Origin: Bacillota bacterium
Lineage (GTDB): Bacteria > Bacillota > DTU030 > DUMP01
NCBI GenBank assembly: GCA_030154105.1
Contig: JASKKP010000007.1
Coordinates: forward strand, 25,339 to 89,338
DNA: 64,000 bases
Direction of reading: 5' to 3'
The notes under the pieces are model-generated. The model was not told where the DNA came from. It searched no databases and saw only the letters and a program-made list of their open reading frames with translations. Made by a program: the position numbers and the translations under genes. Positions 58,796 through 64,000 of the stretch are shown one piece after another. Position 1 is the stretch's first letter. Every line of letters begins with the position of its first letter.

Positions 58796-59509
58796 AGCCC
58801 TTACCCAAACTATTCGATGCGCTCGGCGGACCTCTTCGCTGGCCAAGAGCTCGGCCGCCGGTGCCGAGCGCACTATCCGCCCCGTCTCCATCACGAATCC
58901 CCGGTGCGCTATGTGGAGGGCCAAGTCCGCGTTTTGTTCCACCAAGAGGATGGTGGTGCCTGCCCGGTTGATGCTTTCGATAACGGCAAAAATCTGCTCC
59001 ACAACCATCGGGGCCAGCCCCATCGACGGTTCGTCGAGCAGCAGAAGTTTAGGCCGCGCCATGAGAGCACGGCCGATGGCCAGCATCTGCTGTTCACCGC
59101 CGCTCAAAGTCCCGGCAAGCTGTTTCCGGCGCTCGGCCAGCGGAGGAAAGTGGGTAAATATTTGTTCCAAGTCCCGCTGAACGCCGGCACGGTCGCGGCG
59201 GACGGTAGCCCCCAAAACCAGGTTCTCCCAAACGGTAAGCTGCGGGAAAACGCGCCGGCCTTCGGGCACCAGAGCGATTCCCAAGCGCACTATGTCCTCC
59301 GGGCGCCAGCCGGTGATGTCGCGCCCGGAAAACACAATCCGCCCCCGGCGGGGTCTGAGGAGCCCACAAATGGTTTTGAGGGTAGTCGTCTTACCGGCAC
59401 CGTTGGCTCCAATAAGCGTGGCCATCTCGCCAGCCCGGACCTCCAGGGAGATGCCCCGCAAAGCGGCGAGGTCGTCGTAGTAGGTAAACACATCAATCAG
59501 TTGAAGCAC
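58781..59509 (-). CDS. livF: Branched-chain amino acid ABC transporter ATP-binding protein LivF
   Basis: 242 aa from a GTG start. Walker A GANGAGKTTTLKTI, signature LSGGEQQMLAIGRALM, Walker B LLLLDEPSMGLAP and the VEQN motif are present. Length and composition fit LivF rather than LivG. It works with LivG, LivH, LivM and a binding protein to import leucine, isoleucine and valine or other ligands. The start lies 17 bp inside livG. Confidence 0.94.
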   Translation of the reverse strand: MLQLIDVFTYYDDLAALRGISLEVRAGEMATLIGANGAGKTTTLKTICGLLRPRRGRIVFSGRDITGWRPEDIVRLGIALVPEGRRVFPQLTVWENLVLGATVRRDRAGVQRDLEQIFTHFPPLAERRKQLAGTLSGGEQQMLAIGRALMARPKLLLLDEPSMGLAPMVVEQIFAVIESINRAGTTILLVEQNADLALHIAHRGFVMETGRIVRSAPAAELLASEEVRRAHRIVWVRALRAY

Positions 59510-60272
59510 GGTCGTCTCGCCTCCCTAGGTAGGCCCGGATTACGGCCGGATCGCGCCTGACTTCCTGCGGTTTTCCTTCGGCTATTTTGAGGCCGTGATC
59601 CAAAACCACGACCCGATCGGAGACTCCCATTACCAGGCGCATGTCGTGCTCGATTAAGAGCACCGTTCTGCCGGTGTCCCTAATCCGGCCGATTAACGCC
59701 ATCAGCTCTTTGGTTTCCTGAGGATTCATGCCGGCGGCGGGCTCGTCGAGAAGGAGCACCCTGGCCCCGGTGGACAGCGCCCTGGCAATCTCTAGGCGGC
59801 GCTGCTCGCCGTAAGGCAGGCTACGCGCCTTGGCCCCCCGCCGATCGGCCAGGCCGACGAACTCCAGAGCAGCCAGCGCCGAGGCGAGATCTTCCCTTTG
59901 GCCTCGACGCCCTGCGGCATACGGTAGGAGACCTTCAAGGTACCGAAGGGGTCGACTACTCTGGCGGGCGACCAGGCAGTTCTCCAGCGCGGACATATCG
60001 CGGAACAAACGGATGTTCTGAAAAGTGCGGGCCAGGCCGCGGCGGGCAATTTGAAACGGTTGAAGTCCTTTGATGCTTTTTCCGAAAAGCAGCAAATCGC
60101 CTTCCTGGGGGCGGTAAATACCGGTAAAGGCGTTAAAGAGGGTGGTCTTGCCGGCACCGTTAGGCCCAATCAAGCTGACGACCTCGCCCTCGTTCACGGC
60201 AATATCCACTCGGTTTACTGCAATTACCCCGCCAAAACGCACCGTCACCTGCCGCGCCTCAAGCAGCGTCAT
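59493..60272 (-). CDS. livG: Branched-chain amino acid ABC transporter ATP-binding protein LivG
   Basis: 259 aa. Walker A GPNGAGKTTLFNAFTG, FQNIRLF, signature PYGEQRRLEIARALST and Walker B VLLLDEPAAGMNPQE are as in LivG, including the longer insert after the Q-loop. Partner of LivF. GAGGAGGGGCCAGC precedes the ATG. It begins 14 bp inside livM. Confidence 0.94.
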   Translation of the reverse strand: MTLLEARQVTVRFGGVIAVNRVDIAVNEGEVVSLIGPNGAGKTTLFNAFTGIYRPQEGDLLLFGKSIKGLQPFQIARRGLARTFQNIRLFRDMSALENCLVARQSSRPLRYLEGLLPYAAGRRGQREDLASALAALEFVGLADRRGAKARSLPYGEQRRLEIARALSTGARVLLLDEPAAGMNPQETKELMALIGRIRDTGRTVLLIEHDMRLVMGVSDRVVVLDHGLKIAEGKPQEVRRDPAVIRAYLGRRDDRASTD

Positions 60273-61157
60273 GCTGGCCCCTCCTCAGCTCCCGGAACCT
60301 AAACGGCAGCAAAAACCTCTCCCATGCCCGGCCTTTAGCCCAAAGCCCTTGCGGAAACCAGATAGTGGCCGCGATAAGCAGGACTCCGTAAATAAGTTGG
60401 CGGCGTTCGGCGATCGCCGGCGATATGGAGCGGAGTAGCTCCGGAGCTACACTGAGAAAGGAGGCGCCGAGCACGGCCCCCGGCATGCTGCCCATTCCAC
60501 CCAGTACCACCATGGCCAGTATCTCCACCGACCGCATGAAGCCGAAGTTATTCGGATTAATGTAACGGATATAATGAGCGTACAAGCCGCCGGCAAGCCC
60601 GGCGAAGAAGGCCCCCAAGGAGAAAGCCAGGATTTTCATCCGCGTGGTATTTATCCCCATCGCCGCAGCCGCCAGCTCGTCCTCGCGCACGGCAATTAAA
60701 GCCTTACCCAGGGGGGAGCGTTCTAAGTGGGCCAGGAAGCCGTACGTGAAGCATACTGCCGCCAGAACCCCGGCAAGGGTAGTGTAGCCGGGGATGGCGC
60801 GCAGACCGACGGGCCCCCCCGTTACCCTGAGATTAACCGCCAGGATGCGGAGGATTTCTCCAAACCCCAGGGTTGCTATGGCCAGGTAGTCCCCGCGCAG
60901 CCGCAAAGTAGGGATGCCGACAAGTAGGCCGGCCGCGGCGGCCAGTAAGGCACCGGCCAAGAGCGCCGGAAAAAAGGGTATCCGGCCTTGGTCAGAAGCG
61001 CGGCCGCGTAAGCGCCGATTCCCATGAAGGCCGCGTGCCCGAGCGACAGCTGGCCGGTAAGCCCGCTGATAAGGTTGAGCCCCAGGGCAAGAACAATATT
61101 GATCCCGGTAAGGATAAGTACCTGGAGAACGTAAGCGTTCACCTCTCGCCACCTCAC
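60259..61157 (-). pseudogene. livM: Branched-chain amino acid ABC transporter permease LivM, frameshifted
   Basis: The N-terminal part starts with GTG at 61157 (MRWREVNAYVLQVLILTG ... YAAALLTKAGYPFF) in one frame and the rest (PALLAGALLAAAAGLLVGI ... GFGEILRIL, ALIAVREDELAAAAMGI) in the next. The two join at a run of six T on the minus strand (60970-60975): a seventh T would restore a continuous protein of about 299 aa with the usual membrane segments. The heptamer T TTT TTC is also a standard -1 slippery site. The cause may be a sequencing error, a true mutation, or programmed frameshifting. The start overlaps livH by 4 bp. Confidence 0.85.
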
Positions 61158-62029
61158 ACCTTGTCCTGGGCGGTACTGCCCAAAATTCCGGTAGGCCTTA
61201 CCAACAAGATAAAAATGAGAATCGCAAACGCAATCGCATCGCGGTATTGGGAGAAATAAACAGCACCTAGGACCTCGGCAAATCCCAGAAGCAGCCCGCC
61301 AAGCATGGCTCCGGGGATGTTGCCGATACCCCCCAAAACGGCGGCCACAAAACCTTTTAGGCCGGGCTGGAACCCCATGAGGGGATCAACCGAATTGAAG
61401 TAGAGGCCAATGAGTATCCCGGCCGCAGCCCCAAGGGCCGATCCGATGGCGAAGGTAAGCGCAATTACGCGGTCCACGTTTATGCCCATAAGCCGGGCCG
61501 TTTCTAAGTCTTGAGCCGTAGCCCGCATGGCTCGCCCAATAGCCGTGCGCCTGATAAGAAGGTCAAGACCCAGCATGAGCAACACAGCTACGGATATGAT
61601 GAAAAGCTGCAGGCTCGAAATGCTCAGGCCGGCCGGCAGGGTCAGAACGCGTATCCCGAATGGCCGCGGAAAAGGTCTGGTCGCCGGCCCGGCTACGGTC
61701 AAGGTCAGGTTTTGTAGAAAAATAGACACACCGATGGCGCTGATTAAGGCGGAGAGGCGTGGGGAATTGCGCAGCGGGCGGTAGGCCACCCGCTCCACGA
61801 TCACGCCAAGGACGGCGGCCCCGCCTGTGGCCAGGGGGAAGGCAAGAAGAAAGGGTAGCTTTAAACCGGCCGTCAAGAAAAGGCCCAGGAAAGCGCCCGC
61901 CATGTAGATCTCCCCGTGGGCGAAGTTAATCAGGCCGAGAATCCCGTAGACCATGGTGTAGCCGAGGGCAATCAGCGCGTAGGTGGTGCCGAGGATAAGT
62001 CCGTTTAAAAGCTGGGCAAGCAACATCAC
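61154..62029 (-). CDS. livH: Branched-chain amino acid ABC transporter permease LivH
   Basis: 291 aa with eight membrane segments. LINFAHGEIYMAGAFLGLFL near residue 34, RRTAIGRAMRATAQDLETARLMGINVDRVIALTFAIGSALGAAAG (by position 163-207) and GLKGFVAAVLGGIGNIPGAMLGG (by position 224-246) are LivH hallmarks. GTG or the next ATG starts the protein after AGGAGTGTTAAG. The stop overlaps livM. Confidence 0.93.
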   Translation of the reverse strand: MMLLAQLLNGLILGTTYALIALGYTMVYGILGLINFAHGEIYMAGAFLGLFLTAGLKLPFLLAFPLATGGAAVLGVIVERVAYRPLRNSPRLSALISAIGVSIFLQNLTLTVAGPATRPFPRPFGIRVLTLPAGLSISSLQLFIISVAVLLMLGLDLLIRRTAIGRAMRATAQDLETARLMGINVDRVIALTFAIGSALGAAAGILIGLYFNSVDPLMGFQPGLKGFVAAVLGGIGNIPGAMLGGLLLGFAEVLGAVYFSQYRDAIAFAILIFILLVRPTGILGSTAQDKV

Positions 62030-62104
62030 CTTAACACTCCTCGCTTAAAGGCAAGAGCGCCCCGGCGTCCAGGGTGTCCCTTTCCGCCCAGGCGCTGATA
62101 AGGC

Positions 62105-63274
62105 TTAGCGGACGCGCACGAACTTGCCTTTCTCTACTTTAAGTATCACAATGCTCTTTTCGGCGTCACCGTTTTCTTTGAAAGAAGTGGTTCCGGTCAC
62201 CCCAGGGAAATTCCGCGTAGCGGCCAGGGCATCGCGGATTTTGGTCGTGTCGGTGCTGCCGGCTTTTTTGATGGCCTCCAGCGCCATCTTCGCCGCATCA
62301 TAAGCCTGAGCGGCAAACATGTCCGGCTCTTCGTTGAATTTGGCCTTGTAGGCGGCCACGAAGTTTTGAACAGCCGGTGCGCTGTCCCCGGAATAAAAAC
62401 CTGCGGTGAATATGGCGCCTTCCACGGCCTCGCCGCCCAGCTCGACCAGCTTCGTCGAATAGAACCCATCCCCGCCGAGAAGCTGTACCTTAAGGCCCTG
62501 CTCGCGCGCCTGCTGGGCAATCTTGGCAGCCTCGGTATAATATCCGCCGATATAGAGGGCGTCCGGGTTCTTAGCCTTGATCTTGGTGAGCTGAGCGCTG
62601 AAGTTAGTGTCGTTGTCGGTATAGGCCTCGACCGCAACTACTTCGCCCAGTTCCTTAGCCTTCGCCGTAAAGCCGTCGCGCAGGGCCATGCCGTAATCGT
62701 TGTTGGTATACATTACAGCGAATTTCTTTACTTTCAGCTCTTTGGCCGCGTATTCCGCCATCTGCGCCGCTTGGACATTGTCAGAGATACAGTTGCGGAA
62801 GATGTAAGGCCCGATATCCGGGATACCGGGGGCCGTGGAGGAGGAGGAAATCATCGGGACTTTGGCGTCGTTGGCTATGGGCCCGCCGCTGAAAGTCTCC
62901 GAGCTTAGTACCGCACCGATAATGGCCACCACCTTGTCCTGCTCCACGAGCTTGCGCGTAGCGTTCGCCGCTTCCGTCTGATCCCCACGGCTATCTTCAG
63001 AAATCAGTTTGACGGTTGAGCCGTTGATCCCTCCGGCCTTGTTGACTTCATCTACCGCAATTTCCACGCCGCGTTTGGTGCTCTGGCCGTAGGTTGCCGC
63101 ATTGCCGCTGAGGGGGCCTACCGTACCGATCTTAATCTCACTTACCGCTTGGTCCTTGCTTCCCTTATCCCCGGCGCTCGCGCCGCCCGGCTTTCCGCCG
63201 CTACATCCGGCCAGCGCGAGGGCCGCCACAAGCGCCGCTGCTACAAGGGGGGCGAACGGTTTTCGGGTAAACAT
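62105..63274 (-). CDS. livK: Branched-chain amino acid-type ABC substrate-binding lipoprotein (LivK-like)
   Basis: 389 aa from the ATG at 63274, with GAGGAG upstream. The lipobox ALAGC is near residue 20. A Leu/Ile/Val-binding-type periplasmic domain follows: IKIGTVGPLSGNAATYGQS, AGGINGSTVKLISEDSRGD, VVAIIGAVLSSETFSGG, VPMISSSSTAPGIPDIGPYIFR (by position 155-176) and YGMALRDGFTAKAKELG. It delivers ligand to LivHM. It is the first gene of the transporter, 75 bp upstream of livH. Confidence 0.92.
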   Translation of the reverse strand: MFTRKPFAPLVAAALVAALALAGCSGGKPGGASAGDKGSKDQAVSEIKIGTVGPLSGNAATYGQSTKRGVEIAVDEVNKAGGINGSTVKLISEDSRGDQTEAANATRKLVEQDKVVAIIGAVLSSETFSGGPIANDAKVPMISSSSTAPGIPDIGPYIFRNCISDNVQAAQMAEYAAKELKVKKFAVMYTNNDYGMALRDGFTAKAKELGEVVAVEAYTDNDTNFSAQLTKIKAKNPDALYIGGYYTEAAKIAQQAREQGLKVQLLGGDGFYSTKLVELGGEAVEGAIFTAGFYSGDSAPAVQNFVAAYKAKFNEEPDMFAAQAYDAAKMALEAIKKAGSTDTTKIRDALAATRNFPGVTGTTSFKENGDAEKSIVILKVEKGKFVRVR

Positions 63275-63381
63275 CTGACTCCTCTCCTTTATCCTTGGTA
63301 ATAAGTTTTGTTGCGGCTCAAGAGGTGATAAGATTTCCGCCTCGCTCCTTCCCTCCCGTCGCACAAAGGTAAAGAAAAAAC

Positions 63382-64000
63382 GTAAGCGTAAAATAATCCC
63401 CCACCTTGCAGACTGGTGGGGACTTAGATAAGCTTTAGAGGACTTTTCTAGTTGCTAGAACGGCATACAGCAGGAATTGACTCTGACCAGGGAAGAACTT
63501 GATCCAGTGCCGTCGGATCGGTGATGTCCATGTTCGGCAGGGTTTCAAAGAGGTAGGTAAGATAGCGGAAAGGATTCAAGCCGTTTTCCTTTGCCGTCTC
63601 CACGATGCTGTAGATAGTGGCACTGGCCTGAGCTCCGCGCGGAGTGTTGGCAAACAGCCAATTCTTACGCCCAATCACAAAAGGCTTGATAGAGCGTTCA
63701 CTGCGGTTGTTGCTGATTTCGAGGCGCCCGTCAAGCAAGAACGCTACAAGCTTATCCCACTGACTCAGGCAAAATTAACCGCCTGCCCAAGCGCACTCTT
63801 AGGCAGTACCTGAGGACTCAGCTGATTTAGCCACGCCCAAAAGGCATCCAGTACGGGACGGCTTCGTTCCAGCCTCTTTAGATAACGTTCATAAGGTTTG
63901 AGGTCTTTCAGATCCCGTTCGATAGCAAAGAGGCGATTACAGAAGTCAAGCCCTTCTTGAGCCGCCACGGCAGCTGGCCGCTTCTTGTCCGGCAGAGCTT
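63382..64000 (-). mobile_element. IS66-family insertion sequence, left end and part of the transposase
   Basis: The sequence from 63382 begins GTAAGCGTAAAATAATCCCCC, which fits IS66-family ends that start GTAAGCG. A hairpin CCCCACC-9nt-GGTGGGG (63399-63421) follows. The transposase runs in from the right edge on the minus strand and its stop is at 63448. The other end is outside the window, and target duplication cannot be checked. Confidence 0.65.
63448..64000 (-). pseudogene. IS66-family transposase, frameshifted and cut by the window edge
   Basis: From the right edge the frame reads DKKRPAA ... DFCNRLFAIERDLKDLKPYE, YLKRLERSRPVLDAFWAWL and KSALGQAVNFA then stops (63765-63767). In the next frame SQWDKLVAFLLDGRLEISNN, RSERSIKPFVIGRKNWLFANT and ASATIYSIVETAKENGLNPF continue to the stop. 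The parts are one IS66 TnpC C-terminal half, split by loss of one base (one C in GCCTGAGT would restore it). The element is therefore likely inactive. Confidence 0.85.

Overview
The window looks like chromosome from an anaerobic, endospore-forming, GC-rich clostridium. The evidence is an alpha/beta-type small acid-soluble spore protein, an NAD-linked [FeFe]-hydrogenase of the electron-bifurcating type, an Rnf complex, several ferredoxin-type proteins, and complete min and mre clusters. The gene content and GC richness fit thermophilic relatives of Moorella and Thermanaeromonas, but that placement comes from general familiarity and not from a search. No rRNA, tRNA or CRISPR array was seen.

The first 31 kb are almost entirely on the minus strand. 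Reading from the left edge: the start of a GNAT acetyltransferase, an amidase-domain protein, an SDR oxidoreductase, a radical SAM protein with an ArsR-type regulator, and a DUF362 ferredoxin protein. Then come the cell-shape and division genes (rodA, minE, minD, minC, mrdA, mreD, mreC, mreB, radC, maf). Next is a redox block of a Gx transporter, a NusG-domain-II protein, ApbE and rnfBAEDC. It has no rnfG, although ApbE and a flavinylation motif in RnfD are present. After a DUF2442/DUF4160 pair bracketed by two copies of a 91-bp terminator repeat, a ten-gene hydrogenase operon follows. It encodes HydA, HydB and HydC, two kinase-type ATPases, two DRTGG proteins, a PHP protein, a small 2Fe-2S protein and a [FeFe]-hydrogenase-like protein that looks sensory.

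From 31 to 46.7 kb the strands mix: a copper ATPase, a SPOR protein, MFS transporters (one 5'-truncated), DUF441, an orphan substrate-binding lipoprotein, the spore protein, TPM and LemA proteins, a DUF134 regulator, and a methionine transporter (metN-metI-metQ) behind a clear SAM-I riboswitch with its own promoter and terminator. A group B-type [FeFe]-hydrogenase follows metQ.

From 46.7 kb to the right edge: typA, a CapA-type phosphoesterase, a large secreted M14 peptidase, an arsR-permease-thioredoxin operon, an M19 dipeptidase, an opine-dehydrogenase-like enzyme with an amidohydrolase, and a branched-chain amino-acid ABC transporter (livFGMHK). livM carries a frameshift in a run of six T. 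The right edge cuts a broken IS66 transposase.

The physiological theme is redox: Rnf interconverts ferredoxin, NAD and ion gradients, HydABC links H2 with NADH and ferredoxin, and the interleaved signalling proteins could tell the cell about H2 or redox state. The most unusual features are the hydrogenase-signalling operon, the Rnf cluster without rnfG, the duplicated terminator cassettes ending exactly at stop codons, the short MetN, and the LivM frameshift.
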